Below, in pieces: positions 49,097 through 59,572 of a stretch of 62,400 bases of DNA. This DNA is from Mansonella perstans (lineage: Eukaryota > Nematoda > Chromadorea > Rhabditida > Onchocercidae): contig JBAMDO010000270.1 of the NCBI GenBank assembly GCA_037074765.1, positions 1-62,400 on the forward strand, read 5' to 3'. How positions within the stretch are numbered: the first letter of the stretch is position 1; each line of letters starts with the position of its first letter. Below the pieces are notes generated by a model that had not been told where the DNA came from, made no database searches, and saw only the letters and a program-made list of their open reading frames with translations. The position numbers and the translations under genes are program-made.

Positions 49097-51363
49097 TTGT
49101 CCCTCTTTATTACGATTTTTTATATGCTAAAAATTTATTAAATATACCTTTCCCTTCATTGAAAATTGCTTCTTCTTCGGCATTTGTAATAGTTAGTGGA
49201 ACATTGGGTAACGATTGTTTACCTTCCACATCTCGTGCAACCAATACAAATTTTGTTTGTAAAAATTTTCTCATTACACCATTCTACAACATATGATAAC
49301 AAATAAATGTAATAATTATTGTTAACATAAAAGAATTAAATTAAATTAAACTTTTACTAACAATTGCTTTCTTCTTTTTCTTCTTTTTTTTTTTTTTTTG
49401 TTAATTTTTGAATCTAATATGAAAATTTTTATTTTGAATTAAATTTTTCGAATTTAAGTAAAATTTTTTTGCAGTAAGCAATTTTTTTCATTGAAATGTC
49501 TCATATTGAAAATGAGAAGCAAAATTTTTTTTAATTTTATATATATATGAAAAACACACGACATTCTGAGAAAGTTGCATTGAAGTCTCAAGACTTGATC
49601 TTCCTACCCAGCTCACAAAACCATCCATATGAATATCATGATCAAGCGCAACATTATATTTATCATCCAATCCTGTGTATTATCAATAAAATATAAACTT
49701 ATTGCAAAAAATACGAATAAATAGTGAGAGTATTAAATAGTTCACAAAAATTATTGTCTATTTCAATGAAATTTCTTCAAAATGCATAATTTGAACTAAA
49801 ATTAAAAAATTATGCAAAAATAATTATTATAGTTTAATATTACTGATATGATCAACACATGCTGTGACAAATGTTAATGGTTCATAATCTTCGGTCTTCT
49901 GCAGATGTATCTCGCCTTGATTGTGTCGATAAGCTAACCATACTGAAATTTTGATTAAAACTATAAAATATTGTTAAATTCAAATTAGACTAAATAAAAT
50001 ATTTTATGCAAAAATGTATTTAAAAATTTGCCTAAAAATAAGCGATTTTAAATTTTGAATACTTTGAGATAATTAGTGGAAAATAAAAAGAAAAAAATAA
50101 GAGATTACCTTTTTTTTATATTTAAATTTAACTAATAAAATAATTTAATGTATGATAATCACAATTACACATATATATTTAAATTTTAACAGTTTCTAAA
50201 AATCAAACCAGCAAAAGTGTCGAGATCTTCCAGAAGCATACCAAAACGTACATGATTATGCCAATCGATGTATTTATTACGAAAACGTTCATCTGGACTT
50301 TTTAAGCTTATCGGAATCAACACATCATCACGACTATCGTTCATCATACGGCTTTGAAATTTCTTCAATCCACTAAATTTTTTTTATTTTTAAACTACAA
50401 TTCAATTTAATGAGAATACTTGTTGCTTCATGGTTTTGATAAGACAGCAACTAGATTTGGACGATGTTTCAGTTTTTTTTTTTTTGATAATTTTGTAGAA
50501 AATGTGTTAATTATTAGGTGGAAATTTTTCAAAAGATTGAAGACAAAATAGCACGAAACATTATTAATCTAATTAGTCTAATGAAATTGTTTGAAACAGA
50601 AATAATTTATTCAAATTTCCTACATTATAAAATCTATATAATTATTCTATTTGTCAAAATTCTACTATTGGTTTGCAAATTTCACACAATTAATTAATTA
50701 TACATACTTTGATGTTGCAGCATTGTTTTTGATAAGCGATACATGACTCTCGAGAGCTTTCTGAACTACAAAGATGACCAGTAAGTTGATGATGATTACA
50801 CGAAGTGATATACTTATGCATTAACATAAAGTGGTAGAAAATAATGAAAAATTGAAGGCTGAATTAGTTGAGAGTTTAAAAGAATAAAATAATGAACTTT
50901 AATTTTGTCGCATTTTATCACAATTTATCACACTTATATGCGAAACAAGAACTTTTCGTAATAAACTGATAAGAAATACTATATATCTATGAATGATATA
51001 CTCCAAAATATGAAGTCAGGCATTTTTAATGGGTTTTCAAATTGATGCTTGTACATTAGCTATGAACATGGCAGTTAGATGACAGTTAGCCCAAAAGTAA
51101 GCCTAAGAAAAAAAAAGATATATGCAGAGAACGACAGGTAATAAGCAATGATTTTCAAATTAATTAAATTAGCTTCAAAATTTCAAATTAACTAAGTTAG
51201 CCTTAGAATTTTAAATTAATTTAATTACGCTGAATAAGTCATTATATTGGAATTGAGAAAATAATAATTTCATTTATTACACTTACTTACCATCAATAAT
51301 TGTTCGCTTTGGAGCTGTTGCAAAACATCGTCTACTCAATGATATTGCCAATGTAAGAGTCAT
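44227..51363 (-). CDS. ACOT9: Acyl-CoA thioesterase, ACOT9/10 type, 12 exons
   Basis: Hydrolyses acyl-CoA to free acid and CoA, in mitochondria in the known family. Exons in coding order: 51291-51363, 50708-50765, 50209-50372, 49844-49942, 49563-49672, 49148-49283, 48348-48459, 47851-48021, 47588-47675, 45013-45090, 44626-44698, 44227-44297, joining to about 410 aa (human ACOT9 439). The N-terminus (MTLTLAISLSRRCFATAPKR) looks like a mitochondrial presequence. There are two hotdog domains. The first contains HVRFGMLLEDLDTFAVWLAY, TACVDHIRL and HMDGFVSWVGRSSLE. The second contains NIYGKIFGGFLMRKAVELGW, GVDDIMFRKSVDVGSILLL and TNTFYLTFRSDR. The C-terminus is YSEGMLYLDARRRF, matching the family's YGESMLYLDGQRHF. 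The 2.5-kb intron between exons 9 and 10 carries a 28S rRNA fragment on the opposite strand. The ATG follows a ttttag acceptor by five nt, so trans-splicing is likely. Confidence 0.93.
45904..45932. repeat. TA dinucleotide repeat
   Basis: About 12-14 TA units just left of the 28S rRNA fragment. Confidence 0.8.
45935..46092 (+). pseudogene. 28S rRNA fragment inside an ACOT9 intron
   Basis: About 155 bp match the internal part of eukaryotic large-subunit rRNA. Pieces in order are ggtaatgtaaatgaacttgg, acactacgggaagctcgaac, cagagttctcttttctggtt, ggaacggactccctggaatc, ggtttagctggagataagga, tttccgtaaagcgccacgag and tcctgtggtgtc. The corresponding yeast 25S stretch reads gagttatcttttcttctt...ccggaattggtttatccggaga. 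It is GC-richer than its surroundings and little decayed. It is antisense to the ACOT9 gene and bounded by TA-rich runs, with no other rRNA sequence nearby, so it is a stray rDNA piece rather than an rDNA unit. Identity comes from memory of LSU rRNA. Confidence 0.8.
47447..47566. repeat. Three degenerate copies of a ~41-bp unit
   Basis: Each copy begins gaccatattagtttaattgg or a close variant and contains a tttaaaaaag core. It lies within the large ACOT9 intron, just downstream of exon 9. Confidence 0.7.
48565..48625. repeat. Direct 26-bp repeat, two copies
   Basis: aactaagatatttcaattcg followed by aaagtt occurs at 48565-48590 and 48600-48625 without mismatch, in an ACOT9 intron. Confidence 0.9.
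48640..48862. repeat. GA-rich tandem duplication (~100 bp unit)
   Basis: Two similar blocks, each made of aaaaaggaaa, a (ga)n run, a gaagag segment, tagt..tacaatttgt and gaagaataaaatat or gaaagaataaaatat. The second block has a longer GA run (48755-48778). Both lie in an ACOT9 intron. Confidence 0.65.
49069..49096. repeat. CT dinucleotide repeat
   Basis: About 13 CT units in an ACOT9 intron. Confidence 0.85.
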
Positions 51364-54300
51364 TGAAACTAAATTTTATCAAATTTAAACACAAAAAAAA
51401 AAAAAAAAAAATCAATAAGAAAGTTAAAGTAACAAATTTATTTCAATATAAATAAACGATAAAAAAAACAAAAAACATTTTTATTTTCTATATGAGAGAG
51501 ATTTAAAAAATTTAAAATTTAAACACTTTTAACTTGTTTTTTTCATTTTTAAAATTTATAACTTATATTGGAAGTAAATTTCGCTAATTTAAGAATACAA
51601 GAAGAATGTGTAAAGTGAATAGGAAAGGACACTGAGCATTACGACGACACACTGAGTCGCAAAAAAAAAATTATCGATTATTGATTGAGAAAAAAATTTT
51701 TCATTTAATTTTGTAAGAAATTAAATGAGAAATTTTGCTTAAAGAAATTATAATTAATTAATATAAATAATTAAAGAAGAATTATAATATTAAATTAAAA
51801 CTATCTTAATTATAATTAAAGAAACTATAACCAAAATAACTTTGAGCTGTCCCGTATGCTGCATGAATTGAGTGTATGATGAATTTCTCATTTTGAAGTG
51901 AAATTTTTTTTAGAATGTTTTTCGTCAATCATTCGAACTAACTGTTAACTAATTTTAAACTTTAAATTTTGTAATAGTTGAAAGAATTTATTTTTTCATT
52001 TTTAAATATTGAAAATAAAAACGAAAAGTGCAAATTAAGTGAGTGTGTAAAATTATTCACAAAATACGATGTTTTATGAAGTGGGAACAATTCTAGGATT
52101 TGATTAAATGATTAGGAAAAATGTGATGAGAGATGAACGAATAATTTACAAAATGAAATTGAGAAAAAGGTTAAAATAAAAATAAAAAAAATGTTCCTTA
52201 AATTTTTTAAGATAAGAGTGTACTTCATAAACTATGAAAATCGAAGAGATGAAGAAGCAAAAATAAAAAACGAAACTAATAAAAAGCCAAGTAAAATAAA
52301 ACTAAAAATAACGAAGCAAAAATTTCAAAACAAATTCAACTCGATCATTTTTTTTTTTCAAAAATGGATTAACAAATTACATCAAAAAAATATGACAAAT
52401 TTTTTTAGCAATATTATTGTTTTACACTATGTTAAATTATTGGTGACGAATGTATGGGAGAGAAATAAATGTTAGTATTGCTAATTAATGATTTTACAAA
52501 TATTCAAATTTTTTTTAATGAATTTAAGGAATTTAAAAAAAAATAAGAAAAAAAACAAATGATATGAAATTGATCAAAACATTGGGAATCGAATTATGTA
52601 AAATTGGTCGAACTATTGGAAGTCGAATTATGTAAAATTGATCGAATTATTAAAATTCGGATTGTGTAAAACTGATCGAATTATTATTTTAAATTGTATA
52701 GTATATAATTTTTATGAGGCTTTTTTTTTATTTTTTTTTTTTATTAAATTAATTTTCTAATTCTTTATGAAAATATTTTTGCTGAATAATAAAAGATATT
52801 AAAAGTGATAACAAAACTATAAATATTTGTGGTTATATATAAATAATTTTTTCTTATTCTATTTAATTATATCGTTAAAATAAAGAGCAAAAAACAAAAA
52901 ACAAAAAAAAAAAAAAAATCGTTCTAAAATTTAAATGATTAATTATTTGTTATTCTATCATTATAATAAATTTATGTTTTATTCAAATGTAAATCTATTA
53001 CAAATAGCTGTGAAAAATTAATAGCATATATGGATGAAGTTAATTAAATAAAAAATATAAAAGATGAAAATAATTGATCCATCTGATATGTTACTTTAGT
53101 GATATGTTATTAGGATATGTTACTGTGTTACTTTATATGTTACTTTAATGTTTACAAAGAAGATTGGAATTGTTACTGTACGGCAAAAAAAAAAATTATC
53201 GCCATCAGCATATTGGGAAAGAGACAAACATTGGATGTTGTTTACACTCCATCTTGTCCCATCTCATGCATTATCAGTAAACTTCTCTTTTTCACTGATA
53301 ATTAAATTCATTTCACATTGTTGATGAAGGAAGAGAACGAATGCTAGAAGGCTGAAGCTTTCATTTATCAATAAAAAATTCATTTTTATATCATATATTT
53401 TATCAGTAAGGTTTCAAATTTTTCAAATGTCCATATCAAGTGGTTAATATTTGAAAAGGTCAAAAATTACTATTTATAAACATTCAATATTGTTTTTCAG
53501 TGGACATTCAATTCGATCAAAAAACCACTGTCTAGCAAAATATCTAAAAAGAAAAGTAAGACAAATAATATTAATGCCAATTTTTGTTCATGTTCAAAAG
53601 TAATTTATCTTTCTTGCATTACATATCATTCAGAACTGTGGTCATTATCTAATAATTGCCTCATATTTTATTCCGCAAATATTAATTCACGAAAATTTTC
53701 AACGATTTTGGTGATTTTTCAACGATTCCGGTGATACCGAAAACTGATAGTATAGTGCAGTAGTAATTGGATGTCTGTTACTTTCAGGAATTTCCATGTG
53801 CCATAAGAATCTGTGAATTTTTAAAATTAAAATTTTTTTTTTTAGAAATTCTGTATCATTTGTTTGTTTATAAGTAAAATGTCTATAAATGTACATTTTA
53901 TCAAAAATAATTCAAAAATTTGAAAAAGCGAACATTTTTATTGGTAAATGAGATAGTACCATTATTTGAAATTTTTATAATCAGTTTGTCGTATACTTGA
54001 CAATTCTATATGACTTATTGCTAAAATTTTATTTTTAATTGTCAGCTGAAAATACTTTAGTAATATATTTATTATGCCCGAATGAAAATATTTCAAGAGA
54101 AGAGCAGATATTTAATCCCCATTGCTTAAGAATGGATTGAAGGCTAAATAAATGAAGAATTGCATTAACTTAATTTATGTATGTAAGAAGAAAAAAGTAT
54201 AAAAAATGCAACAAAATGACAGTAACAAAAATGCGTATGCAATAAATAAACAATTTGATAAATTTTAACTAACAAATTCCTGTCGCTGTCTACGATAAAA

Positions 54301-54600
54301 GTTGATGTTACTTTGTTAATACGTTTTAATAAGTTTTATATGAAAAGTTTTCCTTCGTTTTCTGCAGGAAATGTTGCTGGTAAGATATTCAATGTTAAAG
54401 AAGGAAAGAAAATGATTATTTAGCTGATGAACGAAGTGATGATAGATGAGCGCAGATTACTGTGTAACTATAAATTGACTATGTGGCTTTTTTCGCCATA
54501 TATAGTTGTGCTAAACTTCGTAAACGAAAATTTGCAAGATTTCATCGACCTTTAACACAGACTCATTTTTGACTAATTAAACCAGTAAGGGATAAAAAAA
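51364..54600. other. Upstream of ACOT9, no gene seen
   Basis: AT-rich sequence with poly-A and poly-T tracts. It should hold the ACOT9 promoter near 51370. A degenerate 34-bp tandem repeat lies at 52560-52683. Open frames at 52191-52475 and 53117-53305 are Lys/Asn/Ile-rich or lack family resemblance, and I do not accept them as genes. Confidence 0.45.
52560..52683. repeat. Degenerate 34-bp tandem repeat
   Basis: About 3.7 copies of a unit starting gaattatgtaaaattgatcg. The two central copies, starting at about 52591 and 52625, are both 34 bp. The outer copies are more diverged. Confidence 0.7.
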
Positions 54601-54659
54601 TATGCTTGTATATGAGCAGTGGAAAATCTGCTTAGGTGTATAGGTGATGCAGGGATTTT

Positions 54660-55255
54660 TCTGTTATAACTTCGCTTCCCGGCGTTGATTCTATGAGTAA
54701 TCTCAAAAGAGACAGCAGTATTATGAACTGTATGTCTCAATGGTTCCCAGTTGAATGCTAGAGCAAATTATTTATGTAGTCAACTTGACTGAGGTTAAGA
54801 TACTGTTCAGATTGTTTAAAACAGTTTTTATATTTTTTGTTCGGGCACCTTTCATGCGATAGTCGATGGCAAATTCGCCATACAGAATAGACATTTTTAG
54901 AAGCCGATGATCCTCTATCCTGAAAACGTTTCCTCTTTAGCAAAACTACTCAGCAGCATGGCTTCAGTTCTGATGATAGTTGCCTGTTGAAGGACTGCTT
55001 CATTTGTTACATGATCAATGCACTGGATTCGAGGATATAGAGGCAATACTGATGGAAACGTTTGAAGATACGCAAGTGCCAGCGTCAAATGACCCAGCAC
55101 TCAGATCCATATAAAAGAATATGCAATAGTTCTATAAACGGAATTTTAACACTTTCTAAGATGTTTGTTATACCAAATCTTTTTATAGAACTTGCCGAAG
55201 ATCTTGAATGCTTTAGCTATTCTGTTTTTGTCATTTGTCATTTGCTCACAATTGA
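54660..55255 (-). pseudogene. Broken reverse-transcriptase C-terminus (non-LTR retroelement)
   Basis: Minus-strand segments in shifting frames match the C-terminal part of non-LTR retrotransposon polyproteins in the right order: NRIAKAFKIFGKFYKKIWYN, LLYGSECWVI, RWHLRIFKRFHQYCL, RIQCIDHVTNEAVLQQA, DHRLLKMSILYGEFA and FNWEPLRHTVHNTAVSFE. The family pattern is LLYGxExW, HLRxLERFHQRCLR, DHVTNEEVLxRA, RLPKxxLYGEL and WExLAxDRxxWR. At least two frameshifts and several stops break it. The upstream polymerase core (YxDD) and endonuclease were not seen, so this is a dead, 5'-truncated copy. The exact clade is not clear from this part. Confidence 0.75.
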
Positions 55256-57649
55256 TAAAGGACAAATGAAGCGTAATTATTTATACTATAAAATAAATAC
55301 AAAATGATAATACTATTCATTAAAGAGTGATCTCGAAAAATAATTGTAAAATTACAAAAAAAACTTTTTTTTCTTTGAAGAAAAAGGAAAAATATTAAAA
55401 TATATGAAATATTCATTATTTGTTAACCCAATTATTTTTAAATACATGAAAATTTTTCTCTGTCAGATTTATTGGAAATAATATTTTGTTTCAACTAACA
55501 ATTTCATTCTATTCTTACTTTTTAACAATTATCCTTATCTATTCTTAAGCAATAATATGAAAGAGTTAGGAAAAGCTAATGATAAAAATGATTGATTGGA
55601 ATTTTGCAAAAAAAAAGCGAATTTTTTTTATTCGAATTGTGATTAGCAGAAGCAAAAACTTAAATGAAATTTTTTCATTTCCAATTTATTTCCAATGAAT
55701 TGTTACAATTGAATTTAGTTGTTTTTTTTTCCTTTTTTGAACAAATTCATATAACTATGAAATAAGATTTTAGAATAGACAAGCAAATGTATAATTATTA
55801 TGATAATTATCGCTAGAAAGGAGGAGGAAAGAAGAGATGAGAGAAATATTTGCCATTAATGTGTTGCAAATTCAAACACACATCTTTATGGCAATTTAAA
55901 ATTGGCTGTAAAGGTATAATTAGCATGATGAAAAAGCCAATATCATGCAATCACTTCGCAAGAATCTTGCTTGTGCAAAAATGATTACAGCGTTAATTTT
56001 TCTTTCCACATTTCCTATTCATTTCCAATCCTGAAAGTATTACCGATCCGATTATTAATCAAAAATAGAGTTTCGCTAGGGAGAAGAAAAAAAGAAATGT
56101 ACAATGTTGTTAGATTAGTTTTCTTTTTAAATTGTTTACTGTAACATATGGGGATATGTGTAGAAAAATTGTTTACTGTAGCGGATAGATATCTGTAGAA
56201 ATTTTAGCAAAATAGAATCAATAGCTATTACAACTAATATTACGTTGCTTAATTGAGAGCAGTAAAATGATTTGGATATTAGAAAAATTTTTAAATAAAA
56301 ATTTTCTTATCAATTTTTGTTTTAAAATAAGCAGACAGACAAACGATTGTTAAAGTTTGAATAAATATGTTGAATGAAATGAACAGTGATAAAAATCAAA
56401 TAGACAAAATAATTATAAATTAAATTGATTGCTATAGCAAATATGGCAAACATAGCAAACAAGCATAGCAAACAAACTATAGCAAACAGCGAACGGCTAT
56501 TCGAAAATCGATTTCAGTATTTTTTTTGAAAAAAAATTTTTTTGAAAAAAAAAAATTCCCAAAGATTGGAAAATAAAAATTCAAGAAATTTAACGTTTCA
56601 TTTCTGCCTGTCAATATTACTGTAGTAATGACACCACAGCCTAGTCAAATGTACAAAGTTGATTGCTATGAAATTTTCTGCAATTCGCTCAAACACAAAT
56701 GCATTATACTTCGACATTAATTGAATTTTTATGTTTTTCTTTCAATTATACTTTTTAAATAGCTTTTAGTGTAAGTGTTATTTTGATTTATTCCGGTTTT
56801 TTTTAGTGTTATCAAATCTGAAGTGAGGCAAATGATAGGAATAATTTCCTGTCTTTTTTCTTTCAATTTTAAATGACTTATTGTTTTAAAGTTAAAGATA
56901 AATAAATGAATTCATATGCGTATATTCTAAGTAATATATTCTAGGCTGAAAATATTTGCCTATCCGTAGTTACCATTAAAGTTAATGCTATTAATAGATA
57001 GATATTTAACAAGTCAATTACTTGTTAATACCTTGACTATTTTAAACGACACTTTAATCAAATTGCTTAGACTACATTTTCATTACACTCTTAATCCATT
57101 CCAATAGATCAATTTATTTCGAATAAATGAAGGCGTACACACACACACATACACAAACACAAACATACACATACATATACACACACATAAACCCAGATGC
57201 ACATACAGACATTGTTAACAAATGATTTCTTAAAGCATTTTTTAATCTTACCAAGCAAACTTGATTCCCTGTACGGAAAAGATTGGTTATTCTTTCAGAT
57301 TATTTGTTAATTTAATTTGTTCTGTCTAAACAGAATTCTCAAAACAAATCACCTGCTTTTTTTTCATTTATACGATCTAACATGTATGGTACGAATTATG
57401 TGATTGTTGAAGATTGATTAGTTATACCTTTATAACATTTCTTTTATACAAAACTATGGTAAATATATATTTGTATTTGTGTGATTAATTCAAAATATAT
57501 CAAAATTTTTTTTAAATCATTATTAGCAATATTGCCTTGAAATAAACGAAATCCAGCAGACCTGGTTGTTTGTAAAAACCTCGATAAAAAAATGTTTAGG
57601 CGAAAAAATTGTAGGAAGCAGAAGTAATCGAGCCTTGAAACTAAGACCT

Positions 57650-57720
57650 GCAGGAAATTCTCAACAATTAGCTTTAACTTTCTCATGCAGGAAATTCTCA
57701 ACAATTAGCTTAACTTTCTC
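57650..57720. repeat. Tandem pair of a 35-bp unit
   Basis: gcaggaaattctcaacaatt followed by agctttaactttctc occurs at 57650-57684 and again at 57687-57720. The second copy lacks one T. Confidence 0.9.
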
Positions 57721-58662
57721 ACTCCTTTTTGCATACATCACATTTCTTTGCTCGTTTACGATAATAAGCCTTCTTTATTCTTTCTTCTCAATGATGGGCC
57801 TGCCCGTATTGGCAGTTGTGAAGTAGGATAAAAATTCCATGCAAAAGATTTAGACATAAATTCTTTTTACCTTAATTGCTAGATGAACATCGTTTCACTT
57901 TAATATGTCATTGATTTTAGAGTTCATATAAGTATTCATTTTAGCTCATTTTAGTCCTCTAAGCCATTACTATTATGGCTTCCATTACTAAAAGTAATTA
58001 AATCAGATATTTGATGTTTTCGTGAAAAAGCTATGGCACATTTTCAAATTGTTACATAACCGTTTTATCTGATATGATAATAATAATTTAATAACAATAA
58101 TAATTCAAAAAGCTAGCGAAAATATGATGATTGTGACTTATAATGTTTCAATAAAATTAATTTTTGTGTTAATTAGCAACTTTCTGAATCAGAAAAAAAA
58201 CAATTAAAGTAAATCTTCAATCTTGCAATTTTTATATGTCATATATTTATATGTGTTTAACCTTATATATCATTCAGTGAACTTTTAACCTTATATGTTC
58301 TTATATGTCTCATTATATATAAACATACATATGTATATGTTTAATCTTATATGTCATTCAGCTTAATCTTTAAAGTTATAATCCCATATCATAATTAATT
58401 GTAATGAGTAATATTTGATTCCATACCTGTTTTACATAGAAATGGACTGCACTCAAACCATTCTATACGACATTCTTTTATTCATACTGAGCAGATATTC
58501 CTTAAATTACTTAATCCTTCAAGCTAAAACTTTTAACCAAAGCTAAACATTACGTAGATACACACCAAATAACACAGTCATATGCAGGTACGTGTAACGC
58601 AAACAAGTACCGTGTATATAAGCAGTCTTTCGATGCTATGTCAGAACATAATTATTGCCTTG

Positions 58663-58887
58663 CATTTTCATTTCATATTTTAAAAGTAATTGTTAATAAA
58701 AACTGATTGTGGTGAAAAGTTGACGAAATGACGTAGACGCAATCAAAAAGAAGTGAAAATTAAAAATGAAACTTTAAAAATCAAAACGAAAACAAAAAGT
58801 GACATTTTCACTTCATATTTTAAAAGTAATTGTTAGTGAAAACTGATTGTGATGAAAAGTTGACTAAATGACGTAGACGCAATCAAA
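58663..58887 (+). repeat. Two 85-bp direct copies 140 bp apart
   Basis: 58663-58747 and 58803-58887 agree at all but about five positions, starting cattttcatttcatatttta and ending tgacgtagacgcaatcaaa. The 55-bp spacer is A-rich. No coding frame is conserved between the copies. Confidence 0.9.
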
Positions 58888-59480
58888 GGGTGTTAACAAA
58901 AAGTGAAAGCGACAAATGCGCCAAAACACTGCCTTGGCAAACCGATTATGATTTGGTTATTTTAATGGTGATGAAAGAAAATTGAATTGTAACTTAATTT
59001 AAGCTGAAATATTGATCATATAACTTCTTCGTATCGGTTTTTAAAATTTCATTTTTAATTTGTAGTAATGAAAACTTTTTACTTGCTAAATCATTACTTG
59101 AATTTAGTGCAAAATGTTTACTGATGTTTTGATATTTTAATTCAATAAGTTTAGCTCAATATTTTTAAAAATATTCTTTAGCATTTTACTCGCTATATTT
59201 TTGAACTGAAGATTGCCAGAAAATATTCATACACATTGCAATTTTTCTTGTATTTTACACCTCAAACACATTAATAAAGGTTTTTATTTACTTCAAAACT
59301 AATGTACTTAAATCAACTCAAAGTAAAAGGACGAAAAATTAGGCTCGCTTAAGATAAACAACAAACTTAATGCAGCTACTCGGAAGTAGATTATTGCAAA
59401 ATAAAATTGAATTTAATAAAGACAAATATGAATCAATAATATATTGCTTCTAGAAGTTGTCTCAACGAAATAACACTTAC

Positions 59481-59572
59481 TTCTTCTTTTCTCTTCAATA
59501 AACTGTTCTTCCAGTCTAATCTCCATGGTTATTATGCCAATAGCGCCTATTATATGGCCAATGTATAAGTGG
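59481..59572 (-). CDS. Orphan exon-like segment, unassigned
   Basis: A minus-strand frame runs from a weak tttaaag acceptor to a strong GTAAGT donor. It encodes HLYIGHIIGAIGIITMEIRL followed by EEQFIEEKRR, a short hydrophobic stretch running into a charged helix. A start at the internal ATG (about 59526) would give MEIRLEEQFIEEKRR as a first exon. No partner exon was found on either side, and I do not recognise the sequence. It could be an exon of a gene that extends beyond the window, or chance. Confidence 0.25.

Larger units (their letters stand above)
55256..59480. other. No gene seen; repeats only
   Basis: AT-rich DNA. It holds tandem atagcaaac words (about 56440-56500), a CA-rich run (about 57137-57190), a 35-bp tandem pair (57650-57720), degenerate ttatatgtcat words (about 58230-58385) and an 85-bp spaced duplication (58663-58887). 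The plus-strand frame at 57566-57826 spans the 57650 tandem pair and has no family resemblance. Confidence 0.45.

Noticed and set aside
52191..52475. 94-codon plus frame rich in Lys, Asn and Ile
   Set aside because: Composition follows the local A-rich DNA. There are no motifs or splice context.
57566..57826. 86-codon plus frame with a hydrophobic end
   Set aside because: It runs through a 35-bp tandem duplication and matches no family I know. The antisense frame is equally open.
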